From positions 1-35,549 of the forward strand of contig JAGWLO010000039.1 of the NCBI GenBank assembly GCA_028872015.1: a stretch of DNA of 35,549 nucleotides, given 5' to 3'. The DNA is from Burkholderiales bacterium (GTDB lineage Bacteria; Pseudomonadota; Gammaproteobacteria; Burkholderiales; Burkholderiaceae_C). Positions 7,934-18,235 of this stretch are shown here, one piece after another; positions within the stretch are counted from its first letter, which is position 1, and the number at the start of each line of letters is the position of its first letter. Both the position numbers and the translations under genes were made by a program. Below the pieces are notes generated by a model. It saw only the letters and a program-made list of their open reading frames with translations, searched no databases and had not been told where the DNA came from.

Positions 7934-8787
7934 AATCGATTACAAATCTCGGTGCGCGGCCGGCAACATCTGCCGGTCGGCCCGGCGCTGCGCCGGCGCA
8001 ACCGGGCCGGCGCGCGCGGCCGGGGCTGGTCACGGCCGTGCGCGCAACCGCCGCGCTCTTGCTGGTGGGCCTGGGTTGGCAGCTGCTGACTGCCGGGTTC
8101 GGCGTCATCTCGCCGGCGCGCTTCCCGGCTCCCGCCGCCGTCGCCGCTGCGTTTCACCAGATCGTTTTCGACGGCTATGCCAATGCCACGCTGCAGGAAC
8201 ACGTGCTGCGCAGCGTGGCGCTGGTGACGATGGGCTTCGCCATCTCCTCGGCCTTCGGTGTCTTCCTGGGCCTCGCGATGGGCGCCAGCCGGACGGTGGA
8301 AGCCCTGGTCAACCCGGTCTTTCTGCTGCTGCGGCCGATCCCGCCGCTGGCCTGGATCCCGCTGGCCATCGTCTGGCTCGGGCTGGGCAACAGCGCCAAG
8401 ATCATGGTCATCTTCCTCGCCGCCTTCGTGCCCTCGGTCATCAACAGCCAGGCCGGAGTGCGCCAGATCGACCGGCCGGTGTTCGAGGCTGCGGCGATGC
8501 TCGGCGTGCGTGGCACACGGCTGTGGCGCGAGGTGCTGATCCCGGGCGCGCTGCCCAGCATCTTCACCGGCCTGCGCCTGTCGCTGCAGGCCTCGTGGAC
8601 GACCCTGGTGGCTGCCGAGTTGGTGGGGGCGATCGCCGGCCTGGGCCAGATCCTGAACCAGGCGGCGCAGGACATCTACCCGGCGATGATCGTCGTCGGC
8701 ATGGCGAGCGTCGCGGTCTGCGGCTGGATCATGACCGCGGGTCTGGGCTGGATCGAGCGGCGCGCGATGCCGTGGCGGACGCTCTGA
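7930..8787 (+). CDS. ABC importer permease, SsuC/TauC family
   Basis: The 285-residue integral membrane protein has about six hydrophobic segments. Its cytoplasmic EAA loop (EAAAMLGVRGTRLWREVLIPGALPS, about 182-206) docks on the ATPase. The family imports sulfonates, nitrate, taurine or pyrimidine precursors through NMT1-type binding proteins. The start is uncertain. ATG 7930 lacks a good ribosome-binding site and lies inside two operator-like palindromes. A downstream in-frame GTG at 8038 would remove a 36-residue polar leader and begin just before the first membrane helix. Its stop shares one base with the start of a second permease (TGATG). Together with the next three genes it forms a complete importer with two different permeases. 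Confidence 0.9.
   Translation: MKSITNLGARPATSAGRPGAAPAQPGRRARPGLVTAVRATAALLLVGLGWQLLTAGFGVISPARFPAPAAVAAAFHQIVFDGYANATLQEHVLRSVALVTMGFAISSAFGVFLGLAMGASRTVEALVNPVFLLLRPIPPLAWIPLAIVWLGLGNSAKIMVIFLAAFVPSVINSQAGVRQIDRPVFEAAAMLGVRGTRLWREVLIPGALPSIFTGLRLSLQASWTTLVAAELVGAIAGLGQILNQAAQDIYPAMIVVGMASVAVCGWIMTAGLGWIERRAMPWRTL
7931..7944. promoter_or_regulatory. Putative LacI-type operator O2
   Basis: TGAAATCGATTACA is a 14-base palindrome with one mismatch pair and the central CG typical of LacI/GalR operators. Its centre is 111 bases from O1, compatible with looping across the divergent promoters. It lies on the predicted transcription start, a repressing position. Confidence 0.6.
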
Positions 8788-9569
8788 TGCTGCAGCCGCC
8801 GCTGCCAGCCGTCCGCCGGGCCACGCTCGGCGTCGTCGGCGCGATCGGCTTCCTGGCGCTGTGGTCGGCCGCCGCACTGACGGGGCTGACGACGCGCAGA
8901 TTCCTGCCCGCACCCTGGGACGTGCTCCGGCGCTTCGTCGAGCTGCTCTCCGATCCGTTTGCGGGTTACACCCTGCCGCAGCACCTGCTGTCCAGCCTGC
9001 AGCGCTTCGGCCTGGGCTTCGCCGCGGCCGTGGTCGTGGGCATCCCGCTGGGACTGGCGATGGCGCGCTTCCGCTGGCTCGATCGCCTGGTCTCGCCGGC
9101 CTTCGATGCCGTGCGCTTCGTCGCCCCGATCGCCTGGGTGCCGTTCGCCGCGCTCTGGTTCGGCACCGGCATCGGCGGGCCGGTGCTGATCATCTTCACC
9201 GGGGCCTTTCCGCCGGTGCTGATCAACACCTACCGCGGCGCGCGCCAAGTCGACCTCAAATACCTCGAGGCCGCGCAGACGCTGGGCGCCAGCCATTGGC
9301 GCACGGTGACGCAGGTGCTGCTGCCGGCCGCGGTGCCGTCGATCGTGGCCGGCCTGCGCGTCTCCGCCGGGCTGGGCTGGCAGTCGCTCGTGGGGGCCGA
9401 GCTGATCGTCGCGTCCAGCGGCGTCGGCTACCTGTTGGTCAAGGGCCAGGCCTCGGTGTCGACCTCCACCGTGATGAGCGGAATGATCGCCATCGGCCTG
9501 GTCGGCATGCTCATCGACACGGTGCTGCGCCGCCTGCAGCAATCCATCGAAGCGAGTCACGGCCACTGA
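8787..9569 (+). CDS. ABC importer permease, SsuC/TauC family (second subunit)
   Basis: The 260-residue protein begins at ATG 8787, overlapping the previous stop by one base. It carries the BPD_transp_1 fold with an EAA loop, EAAQTLGASHWRTVTQ followed by LLPAAVPS around residues 168-190, and about six membrane segments. It differs clearly from the first permease, so the channel is predicted to be a heterodimer rather than the homodimer usual for SsuC/TauC systems. It is followed 27 bases later by the ATPase gene. Substrate class is inferred from the downstream sulfonate enzymes, not from the permease sequence itself. Confidence 0.9.
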   Translation: MLQPPLPAVRRATLGVVGAIGFLALWSAAALTGLTTRRFLPAPWDVLRRFVELLSDPFAGYTLPQHLLSSLQRFGLGFAAAVVVGIPLGLAMARFRWLDRLVSPAFDAVRFVAPIAWVPFAALWFGTGIGGPVLIIFTGAFPPVLINTYRGARQVDLKYLEAAQTLGASHWRTVTQVLLPAAVPSIVAGLRVSAGLGWQSLVGAELIVASSGVGYLLVKGQASVSTSTVMSGMIAIGLVGMLIDTVLRRLQQSIEASHGH

Positions 9570-9596
9570 GCCGCCGCACCCACGGGACGAACCGCC

Positions 9597-10394
9597 ATGG
9601 CCAACATCTGCTTCGACGGCGTGCAGCGCCTCTTCCGCCAGAACGGCAAGGAATTCCTGGCGCTGAAGGACGTCAACCTCGAGGTCCACGACCGCGAGTT
9701 CGTCGCCATCGTCGGCCCCTCGGGCTGCGGCAAGACGACCTGCATGCGCATGGCCGCGGGCCTGGAGCATCCCAGCAGCGGCAGCGTCAGCGTCGACGGC
9801 GAGGTCGTGCGCCGGCCCGGGCCCGACCGTGCGGTGGTGTTCCAGGCCTTCGCACTGTTCCCCTGGAAGTCGGTGTGGGACAACGTCGAGTTCGGGCTCG
9901 TCTCGCTCGGCATCGACAGCGCCGAGCGCCGGCGCCGCATCGAGCACTACATCGGGCTCATGGGCCTGGCCGGCTACGAGCACGCGTTCCCGCACCAGCT
10001 CTCGGGCGGCATGCAGCAGCGGGTGGCGATCGCGCGCGCCTACGTGCTCGACCCCAAGGTGCTGCTGATGGACGAGCCTTTCGGCGCCCTCGACGCCCAG
10101 ACCCGCGTCGTGATGCAGGAAGAGCTGGTGCGCCTGGCGCGCCAGCATCCGCGCACGGTGCTCTTCATCACCCACGCGGTCGAGGAAGCGGTGTACCTGG
10201 CCGACCGCATCGTCGTGATGACGGGTCGGCCGGGGACGGTCCGCGAGATCGTCGACGTCAAGGCCCTGCGCGATGCGGAGCACTGGGACCGCCACGCGCG
10301 CATCGAAGACGTGATGGACGAGCCTTCGTTCGTGCACCTGCGCTCGCATGTCTGGAAGCTGCTGCGCGACACGCAGGGCGGCAGCGTGCACTGA
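9597..10394 (+). CDS. ABC importer ATPase, SsuB/TauB family
   Basis: The 265-residue ATPase has all nucleotide-binding motifs. Walker A is GPSGCGKTT at 40-48, the Q-loop is in VFQAFALFPW (around 82), the signature is LSGGM at 135-139, Walker B is VLLMDEP with Asp159/Glu160, and the switch is His193. This sequence style, including ALFPWKSV after the Q-loop, is that of nitrate/sulfonate/taurine importers. It would energise the two preceding permeases at the inner face of the membrane. It ends 31 bases before the binding-protein gene and is surely part of the same transcript. Confidence 0.93.
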   Translation: MANICFDGVQRLFRQNGKEFLALKDVNLEVHDREFVAIVGPSGCGKTTCMRMAAGLEHPSSGSVSVDGEVVRRPGPDRAVVFQAFALFPWKSVWDNVEFGLVSLGIDSAERRRRIEHYIGLMGLAGYEHAFPHQLSGGMQQRVAIARAYVLDPKVLLMDEPFGALDAQTRVVMQEELVRLARQHPRTVLFITHAVEEAVYLADRIVVMTGRPGTVREIVDVKALRDAEHWDRHARIEDVMDEPSFVHLRSHVWKLLRDTQGGSVH

Positions 10395-10410
10395 TCCCGA
10401 CCACCCCCAA

Positions 10411-10418
10411 AAAAGGAG
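10411..10418 (+). promoter_or_regulatory. Ribosome-binding site fixing a GTG start
   Basis: AAAAGGAG lies seven bases upstream of GTG 10426. It selects that codon over the upstream in-frame ATG at 10348, which would overlap the ATPase gene and bury the signal peptide. Confidence 0.75.
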
Positions 10419-10425
10419 ACAGACC

Positions 10426-12841
<2,416 letters not shown>

Positions 12842-12844
12842 GCC

Positions 12845-13621
12845 ATGGAGCGGCCGGACCTGGCGGCGCTGTTCAGCCTGCGCGGCCGGCGCGCGCTGGT
12901 GACCGGCGGCAGCAGCGGCATCGGCGAGGCGATCGCGCATGCGCTCGGCGCGGCCGGCGCGCGGGTGCTGCTGGTGGCGCGGCGGCCGGCTGAGTTGCGC
13001 GCCGCCGCCGAGCGCCTGCGCGACGAGGGCATCACGGCCGACGCGCTCGAGGCCAACCTGGCCGACCTGCCGGGGCTGCACGCGCTGGCCGCCGCCGCCG
13101 AGCGACGCCTGGGCGGGGTGGACATCCTGGTCAACGCCGCGGGCGTGAACCTGCGCCAGCCCTTCGAGGCGGTCACGCCCGAAGCCTGGCAGCAGCAGCT
13201 GGCGCTGCACCTGGGGGCGCCGTTCTTCCTGACGCAGGCACTGGCGCCCGGCATGCGCGCGCGCGGCTGGGGCCGCATCCTGAACATCGCCTCGCTGCAG
13301 AGCCAGCGCGCCTTTGCCGACAGTGCGCCCTACGGCGCCGGCAAGGGCGGCATCGTGCAGCTGACGCGCGCCATCGCGCAGGCCTGGTCGCCGCACGGCA
13401 TCACCTGCAACGCGATCGGCCCCGGCTTCTTTCCCACCGCGCTGACGGCCGGTGTCTTCGCCGACCCCGCGCTGTCGCAACGCCACGCGCAGCAGACCTG
13501 CATCGGCCGCAACGGCGAGCTGCGCGACCTGCACGGCAGCGCCGTCTTCCTGTGCAGCGATGCCAGCGCCTACGTGACCGGGCAGACGCTGATGGTCGAC
13601 GGCGGCTACACCGCACGCTGA
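12845..13621 (+). CDS. Short-chain dehydrogenase, probable dihydroxypropanesulfonate 2-dehydrogenase
   Basis: The 258-residue SDR starts four bases after the hpsN stop. The Rossmann motif is TGGSSGIG at 20-27, NAAG is at 97-100, and the catalytic triad is Ser150, Tyr163 and Lys167 (YGAGK). The C-terminal [13 protein letters not shown] is typical of classical SDRs of 250 residues. In described hpsN clusters two accessory dehydrogenases (HpsO and HpsP) are proposed to invert (S)- to (R)-dihydroxypropanesulfonate through the 2-keto intermediate. This gene and the zinc alcohol dehydrogenase that follows are the natural candidates here. That role is drawn from context; sequence alone supports only an NAD(P)-dependent alcohol/ketone oxidoreductase, close in style to gluconate 5-dehydrogenases. 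Confidence 0.82.
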   Translation: MERPDLAALFSLRGRRALVTGGSSGIGEAIAHALGAAGARVLLVARRPAELRAAAERLRDEGITADALEANLADLPGLHALAAAAERRLGGVDILVNAAGVNLRQPFEAVTPEAWQQQLALHLGAPFFLTQALAPGMRARGWGRILNIASLQSQRAFADSAPYGAGKGGIVQLTRAIAQAWSPHGITCNAIGPGFFPTALTAGVFADPALSQRHAQQTCIGRNGELRDLHGSAVFLCSDASAYVTGQTLMVDGGYTAR

Positions 13622-13699
13622 CGCTGACGCCGAGCGCCGATCCCGACCCAGGCCGGCGCAACCGCCGTCCGGTCGCATTCCACCCATTCGGAGACCCGC

Positions 13700-14710
13700 A
13701 TGAAGGCCCTCGTCTACACCCGGCCCCACGAGATGCAACTGCAGGACCGGCCGCTGCCCGACCTGGCGGACCAGGAGGTGGTGTTGCAGATCGAAGCCGT
13801 GGGCATCTGCGGCTCGGACCTGCACGCCTGGCACGGCAAGGACCCCCGCCGCCAGCCCGGCCTCGTGCTGGGGCACGAGTTCGTCGGCCGCATCGCGCGC
13901 TCGGCGGCGCCGGGCTTCGAGCCGGGCACGCGCTGGACCGGCAACCCGCTGATCACCTGCGGCAGCTGCGACTACTGTGTCCAGGGCCGCAACAACCTGT
14001 GCACGCGGCGAACGATGGTCGGCATGACCCGCCCCGGAGCCTATGCCGAGTACATGAGCATCCCCGCGGCCTCGCTGGTGGCGATCCCGCAGGACATGCC
14101 GGCCCTCACCGCGGCGCTCACCGAACCCGCCGCCACCGCCTGGCACGCGCTGGCCCTGTCGCTGCGCGCGCTGGCCCGGCCGCTGCACGAGTGCCGCGCG
14201 CTGGTCATCGGCGGCGGTGCCATCGGCATCCTGGCGGCGCTGCTGATGCAGCGGCTCGGGGTGCGCGCGCTGACGGTGAGCGAGCCCAACCCGGGCCGGC
14301 GCGCGACGCTGGCCGGTGCCGTCCGCTGCGAGGCGCTGGACCCGCGCGCGGCGCCGCTGCCCGGCGAGGCCTACGACTACGTGCTGGACGCGGTGGGCAG
14401 CGCGGTCACGCGCACCGAGGCCCTCCGCGCCGTCAAGCCCGGCGGCGTGATCATGCACGTGGGCTTGCAGGACTGGGCGAGCGAGATCGACATGCGCAGG
14501 CTCACGCTGGCCGAGATCACGCTGCTGGGCACCTACACCTACACCACGGCCGACTTGCGCGCCACGGTGGCCGCACTGGCCGAGGGCGCCTTCGGCGACC
14601 TGGCCTGGGTCGAGGCGCGCCGCCTGGAGCAGGGGCCGCAGGCCTTCGTCGACCTCGACCGCGGCGCCGCCGCCTCGCCCAAGATCGTGCTGTGCAACGG
14701 ACCGGCCTGA
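13700..14710 (+). CDS. Zinc-dependent medium-chain alcohol dehydrogenase, probable partner for sulfonate epimerisation
   Basis: The 336-residue MDR enzyme carries catalytic-zinc ligands Cys37 (GICGSD) and His59-Glu60 (GHE). A structural-zinc loop has Cys87, Cys90, Cys93 and Cys101, and the nucleotide-binding GGGAIG lies around residues 173-178. It resembles threonine/sorbitol/galactitol-type dehydrogenases that act on secondary alcohols of small polyols. A GGAGA ribosome-binding site lies near 13690. With the preceding SDR it could form an opposed pair that interconverts the enantiomers of dihydroxypropanesulfonate, as proposed for HpsO/HpsP. It is the last gene before an internal promoter region at 14711-14820. 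Confidence 0.85.
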   Translation: MKALVYTRPHEMQLQDRPLPDLADQEVVLQIEAVGICGSDLHAWHGKDPRRQPGLVLGHEFVGRIARSAAPGFEPGTRWTGNPLITCGSCDYCVQGRNNLCTRRTMVGMTRPGAYAEYMSIPAASLVAIPQDMPALTAALTEPAATAWHALALSLRALARPLHECRALVIGGGAIGILAALLMQRLGVRALTVSEPNPGRRATLAGAVRCEALDPRAAPLPGEAYDYVLDAVGSAVTRTEALRAVKPGGVIMHVGLQDWASEIDMRRLTLAEITLLGTYTYTTADLRATVAALAEGAFGDLAWVEARRLEQGPQAFVDLDRGAAASPKIVLCNGPA

Positions 14711-14729
14711 GCCCGCCGGCCCATGCAGG

Positions 14730-14741
14730 TCATCTAGATGA
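14730..14741. promoter_or_regulatory. TCATCTAGATGA palindrome, site 2
   Basis: A perfect 12-base palindrome five bases upstream of the suyA -35 box. It has the same arms as the sites at 7921 and 26601, and is the likely operator for a regulator of the cluster. Confidence 0.6.
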
Positions 14742-14746
14742 ATTGG

Positions 14747-14775
14747 TTGACATCGGGCGTCCGCCCCAGGATACT
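14747..14775 (+). promoter_or_regulatory. Internal promoter in front of suyA
   Basis: TTGACA (14747-14752, perfect -35), a 17-base spacer and GATACT (14770-14775, four of six) form one of the best sigma70-type promoters in the window. Transcription would start near 14782 and give a leader of about 39 bases containing the GGAGG at 14811-14815. It would drive suyAB and the downstream genes separately from the importer and hpsN. Confidence 0.65.
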
Positions 14776-14820
14776 CATCCCGCTTCGGCCCGCGGGCTCG
14801 GTGAACAACAGGAGGCATCG

Positions 14821-15102
14821 ATGATTCATTTCGTGCTCCACGACGCCCACGACAGCGTCGCGGTGGTGGTGGTCGAGGGCGTCAAGGCCGGCATGGCGCT
14901 GAAGGGCTGGATCATGGACGAGGACCGCATGGTCGAGGTCCAGGCCCGGCAGGACATCCCGATCGGCCACAAGGTGGCGCTGAAGGACATGGCGCCCGGC
15001 GACACCGTGATCAAGTACGGCATCGACATGGGCAAGGTCGTGGCGCCGATCCGCGTGGGCGAGCATGCCCACGTCCACAACATCAAGACCAAGCGCTGGT
15101 AA
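14821..15102 (+). CDS. suyA: (2R)-3-sulfolactate sulfo-lyase, small subunit SuyA
   Basis: SuyA and SuyB cleave (R)-3-sulfolactate to pyruvate and sulfite in the cytoplasm. SuyA here is 93 residues, the normal length. It has the SAF-type beta-rich fold that corresponds to the N-terminal domain of altronate dehydratase (UxaA). Recognisable parts are an N-terminal strand set, [10 protein letters not shown] around 48-57 and a C-terminal GEHAHVHN. The ATG is set by GGAGG at 14811-14815, and a strong promoter with a palindromic operator lies just upstream. SuyB follows after 14 bases. Separate small and large subunits, together with adjacent sulfolactate dehydrogenases, favour SuyAB over UxaA or galactarate dehydratase. 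Confidence 0.92.
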   Translation: MIHFVLHDAHDSVAVVVVEGVKAGMALKGWIMDEDRMVEVQARQDIPIGHKVALKDMAPGDTVIKYGIDMGKVVAPIRVGEHAHVHNIKTKRW

Positions 15103-15116
15103 GGAGTCAGGCCGCC

Positions 15117-16292
15117 ATGAGCATCATCTCCAAGGACACCACCTTCCTGGGCTACCGGCGCGAGAACGGCCGCGTGGGCGTGCGCAACCACGTCATCATC
15201 CTGCCGCTCGACGACCTGTCCAACGCCGCGGCCGAGGCGGTGGCGCACAACATCAAGGGCGCGCTGGCGATTCCGCACCCCTACGGCCGGTTGCAGTTCG
15301 GCGCCGACCTCGACCTGCACTTCCGCACCCTCATCGGCGCCGGCTGCAACCCCAACGTCGCCGCGGTGGTGGTGATCGGCATCGAAGACGGCTGGACGCA
15401 GAAGGTGGTCGACGGCATCAAGGCCACGGGCAAGCCGGTGGTCGGCTTCGGCATCGAGCAGCACGGCGACCACGACACCATCCTGCGCGCCAGCAAGGCC
15501 GCGCGCGAGTACGTGCAGTGGGCGAGCGAGAAGCAGCGCGAGCGCTGCGCCATCCACGAGCTCTGGGTCAGCACCAAGTGCGGCGAGAGCGACACCACCA
15601 GCGGCTGTGGCGCGAACCCCTCGGTCGGCGACGCCTTCGACAAGCTGCACGCGCTGGGCAGCACGCTGTGCTTCGGCGAGACCACCGAACTCACCGGCGG
15701 CGAGCAGATCGTGGCCGCGCGCTGCGCCAACGACGCCGTGCGCGAGCAGTTCATGTTCATGTTCAACCGCTACCAGGACGTGATCAACCGCCACAAGACG
15801 AGCGACCTCTCCGACAGCCAGCCGACCAAGGGCAACATCGCCGGCGGCCTGACGACGATCGAGGAGAAGGCGCTGGGCAACATCCAGAAGATCGGCAAGA
15901 AGTGCACGGTCGACGGCGTGATCGACAAGGCCGAGGTGCCCACCCACCCGGGGCTGTGGTTCATGGATTCGAGCAGCGCCGCGGCCGAGATGGTGACGCT
16001 GTGCGCGGCCTCGGGCTACGCCGTGCACTTCTTCCCCACGGGCCAGGGCAACGTGATCGGCAACCCGATCCTGCCGGTCATCAAGATCTGCGCCAACCCG
16101 CGCACCGTGCGCACGATGAGCGAGCATGTCGACGTCGACGTCACCGGCCTGCTGCAGCGCGAGCTCACGCTCGACCAGGCCGGCGACAAGCTGCTGGACT
16201 GCATGCTGCGCACCGCCAACGGCCGCCTCACCGCGGCCGAGGCGCTGGGGCACCGCGAGTTCGTGATGACGCGGCTGTACGAGTCGGCCTGA
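15117..16292 (+). CDS. suyB: (2R)-3-sulfolactate sulfo-lyase, large subunit SuyB
   Basis: The 391-residue large subunit belongs to the UxaA/GarD C-terminal (D-galactarate/altronate dehydratase) family. Visible family features are [17 protein letters not shown] at the N-terminus, GAGCNPN (around 76-82), [12 protein letters not shown] (around 155-166), NPSVGDAFD and a metabolite-binding segment FMDSSS. These enzymes eliminate a group beta to a carboxylate using Fe2+; in SuyAB the leaving group is sulfite. AAGGAG at 15101-15106 precedes the ATG. The stop is separated by two bases from slcC. The large subunit alone would not separate SuyB from altronate dehydratase, but SuyA and the two sulfolactate dehydrogenases on the same transcript do. 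Confidence 0.92.
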   Translation: MSIISKDTTFLGYRRENGRVGVRNHVIILPLDDLSNAAAEAVAHNIKGALAIPHPYGRLQFGADLDLHFRTLIGAGCNPNVAAVVVIGIEDGWTQKVVDGIKATGKPVVGFGIEQHGDHDTILRASKAAREYVQWASEKQRERCAIHELWVSTKCGESDTTSGCGANPSVGDAFDKLHALGSTLCFGETTELTGGEQIVAARCANDAVREQFMFMFNRYQDVINRHKTSDLSDSQPTKGNIAGGLTTIEEKALGNIQKIGKKCTVDGVIDKAEVPTHPGLWFMDSSSAAAEMVTLCAASGYAVHFFPTGQGNVIGNPILPVIKICANPRTVRTMSEHVDVDVTGLLQRELTLDQAGDKLLDCMLRTANGRLTAAEALGHREFVMTRLYESA

Positions 16293-16294
16293 GC

Positions 16295-17221
16295 ATGGCG
16301 CGGGTCGTCGTCACCGAGTTCATGGACGCGCCCGCGGTGGCGCAACTGGCCGCAGAGCACGACGTGCTCTACGACGCCGGGCTGGTCGACGAGCCGCGGC
16401 GCCTGCAGGCCGAAGCCGCCGGCGCCGATGCCATCGTCGTGCGCAACCGCACCCAGGTGCGCGGCGAGCTGCTCGCGGCGCTGTCGCGCTGCCGCGTCGT
16501 CGGCCGGCTGGGCGTGGGGCTCGACAACATCGACCTGCCGGCTTGCGCGGCACGGGGCATCCAGGTCATTCCGGCCACCGGTGCCAACGCGCTGAGCGTC
16601 GCCGAGTACGTGCTGGCGACGGCGATGCTGCTGCTGCGCGGCGCCTACCAGTCCAGCGCCGCCGTGGCGGCCGGGCAATGGCCGCGCGCCGCGCTGTCGC
16701 AGGGGCGCGAGATTGGCGGCAAGACCCTCGGGCTGGTCGGATTCGGCTCGATTGGCCAGCTCACCGCGAGGCTCGCCCGGGGCCTGGGAATGCAGGTGCT
16801 GGCGCACGACGCGATGCTGGCGCCGACCGACCCGGTCTACGCCCAGGGCGGGGTGCGCTGCTGCACGCTGGACGCGCTGGTCGCCGAGGCCGACGTGGTC
16901 AGCCTGCACGTGCCGCTTGTCGACGCCACGCGCGGCCTGTTCGGGGCGGCGCGCCTGGCGGCGATGAAGCCGGGGGCGGTGCTGATCAACACCGCGCGCG
17001 GCGAGATCGTCGACGAGCTCGCGCTGGCCGCGGCCTTGAAGGGCGGCCGTCTCGGCGGCGCCGCGATCGACGTCTTCGGCGTCGAGCCGCTGCCGTCGGC
17101 GCCGCACTTCGAGAACCTGCCCAACCTCGTGCTGACCCCCCATGTCGCCGGGGTCACGGCCGAGGCGAACCAGCGCGTCAGCTCGCTCATCGCCCAGCGC
17201 GTGCTGCAGGCGCTGCGATGA
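16295..17221 (+). CDS. slcC: (S)-sulfolactate dehydrogenase SlcC
   Basis: SlcC oxidises (S)-3-sulfolactate to 3-sulfopyruvate with NAD; ComC then reduces that to the (R) form used by SuyAB, so the pair acts as a racemase. This 308-residue protein is a D-isomer-specific 2-hydroxyacid dehydrogenase. The NAD motif GFGSIG is at 149-154, and the catalytic triad is Arg235 (NTARGE), Glu264 and His283 (TPHVAGVT). Length and position directly after suyB and before comC match known sulfolactate clusters. Phosphoglycerate dehydrogenase is the other common member of the family, but there is no ACT or regulatory domain and the neighbours point to sulfolactate. Confidence 0.85.
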   Translation: MARVVVTEFMDAPAVAQLAAEHDVLYDAGLVDEPRRLQAEAAGADAIVVRNRTQVRGELLAALSRCRVVGRLGVGLDNIDLPACAARGIQVIPATGANALSVAEYVLATAMLLLRGAYQSSAAVAAGQWPRAALSQGREIGGKTLGLVGFGSIGQLTARLARGLGMQVLAHDAMLAPTDPVYAQGGVRCCTLDALVAEADVVSLHVPLVDATRGLFGAARLAAMKPGAVLINTARGEIVDELALAAALKGGRLGGAAIDVFGVEPLPSAPHFENLPNLVLTPHVAGVTAEANQRVSSLIAQRVLQALR

Positions 17222-18219
17222 AGGTGTCGATCGAGGCGCTGTGCGCGCTGGTCGCCGGGCAACTGCGGCAGGCCGGTGCGTCCGAGGCGATGGCGCAGAG
17301 CACGGCACGCGCGCTGGTGCTGGCCGAGGCCCAGGGCCTGGGCTCGCACGGCCTGTCGCGGGTGGCGCAGTACGCCACCCACCTGCGCAACGGGCGGGTC
17401 GACGGCGCGGCCGTGCCGCGGCTGCTGCGTCGCCGCGGCGGCGCGGTGGTGATCGATGCCGCCGAGGGTCTGGCCTTCGGCGCCTGCACGCTGGCCGTGC
17501 AGGAAGCGATCGCGGCGGCGCGCGAGCATGGGGTGGCGCTGGCGGCGGTGGTGCGCAGCCACCACTGCGGCGTGCTGGTCGACCACCTGCGGGCGGTCAC
17601 GCAGGCCGGCATGGTCGGGCTGGGCTTCACCAATTCACCGGCCGCGATGCCGGCCGCGGGCGGGCGGCATCCGATCTTCGGCACCAACCCGGTGGCCGCC
17701 GCCTTCCCGCGCGCGCAGGCCGACCCGCTGCTGATCGACCTGAGCCTGAGCGAAGTCGCGCGCGGCAAGGTGATGGTCGCGGCCAAGGCGGGGCGGCCGA
17801 TCCCGGCCGGTTGGGCGCTGGACGCGCAGGGTCAGCCGACGACGGACGCGGCCGCGGCGCTCGAAGGCTCGATGCTCCCCATGGGGGCCGCCACCTCGCC
17901 CAAGGGGGCGATGCTGGCCCTGGTGGTGGAACTGCTGGTGACGGCGGTGATCGGCGCCAACTTCGGTTTCGAGGCCTCGAGCTTCTTCGTCGATGCAGGC
18001 AACCGGCCGGGCCTGGGGCAGGTGTTCATCGTCATCGATCCGGACGCGCTGGCCGGGCGGCTGCCGTACCTGGAGCGGGTCGACGTGCTGGTGGCCGAGA
18101 TGCTGCGCGACGAGGGGGTGCGCCTGCCGGGAGCGCGGCGCGAGGCGCTGCGGCGCCAGGCCGAGCGCGAGGGCGTGGACGTGGCCGACGCGCTGCTGCA
18201 GTCCTGGCGCGCCCACTGA
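17218..18219 (+). CDS. comC: (R)-sulfolactate dehydrogenase ComC
   Basis: The 333-residue protein belongs to the LDH2/MDH2 family (malate/ureidoglycolate/sulfolactate dehydrogenases), which has its own non-Rossmann NAD fold. The expected motifs are present: GSHG (42-45) after an N-terminal helical domain, RSHHCG (113-118), a GTNP loop (155-158) and the ARGKV segment with the active-site Lys around 184. It overlaps slcC by four bases (ATGA), so the two dehydrogenases of opposite chirality are made together. The predicted reaction is NAD(P)H-dependent reduction of sulfopyruvate to (R)-3-sulfolactate. Its ATG start is unambiguous. Only 16 bases separate its stop from the Fe-S subunit gene, placing the following module in the same transcript. 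Confidence 0.87.
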   Translation: MKVSIEALCALVAGQLRQAGASEAMAQSTARALVLAEAQGLGSHGLSRVAQYATHLRNGRVDGAAVPRLLRRRGGAVVIDAAEGLAFGACTLAVQEAIAAAREHGVALAAVVRSHHCGVLVDHLRAVTQAGMVGLGFTNSPAAMPAAGGRHPIFGTNPVAAAFPRAQADPLLIDLSLSEVARGKVMVAAKAGRPIPAGWALDAQGQPTTDAAAALEGSMLPMGAATSPKGAMLALVVELLVTAVIGANFGFEASSFFVDAGNRPGLGQVFIVIDPDALAGRLPYLERVDVLVAEMLRDEGVRLPGARREALRRQAEREGVDVADALLQSWRAH

Positions 18220-18235
18220 GCGCGGACGGCGCTCG

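Noticed and set aside
14821..16292. Altronate or galactarate dehydratase (UxaA/GarD)
   Set aside because: Same superfamily, but the split small/large subunits and adjacency to slcC and comC are the SuyAB arrangement; no hexuronate genes are present.
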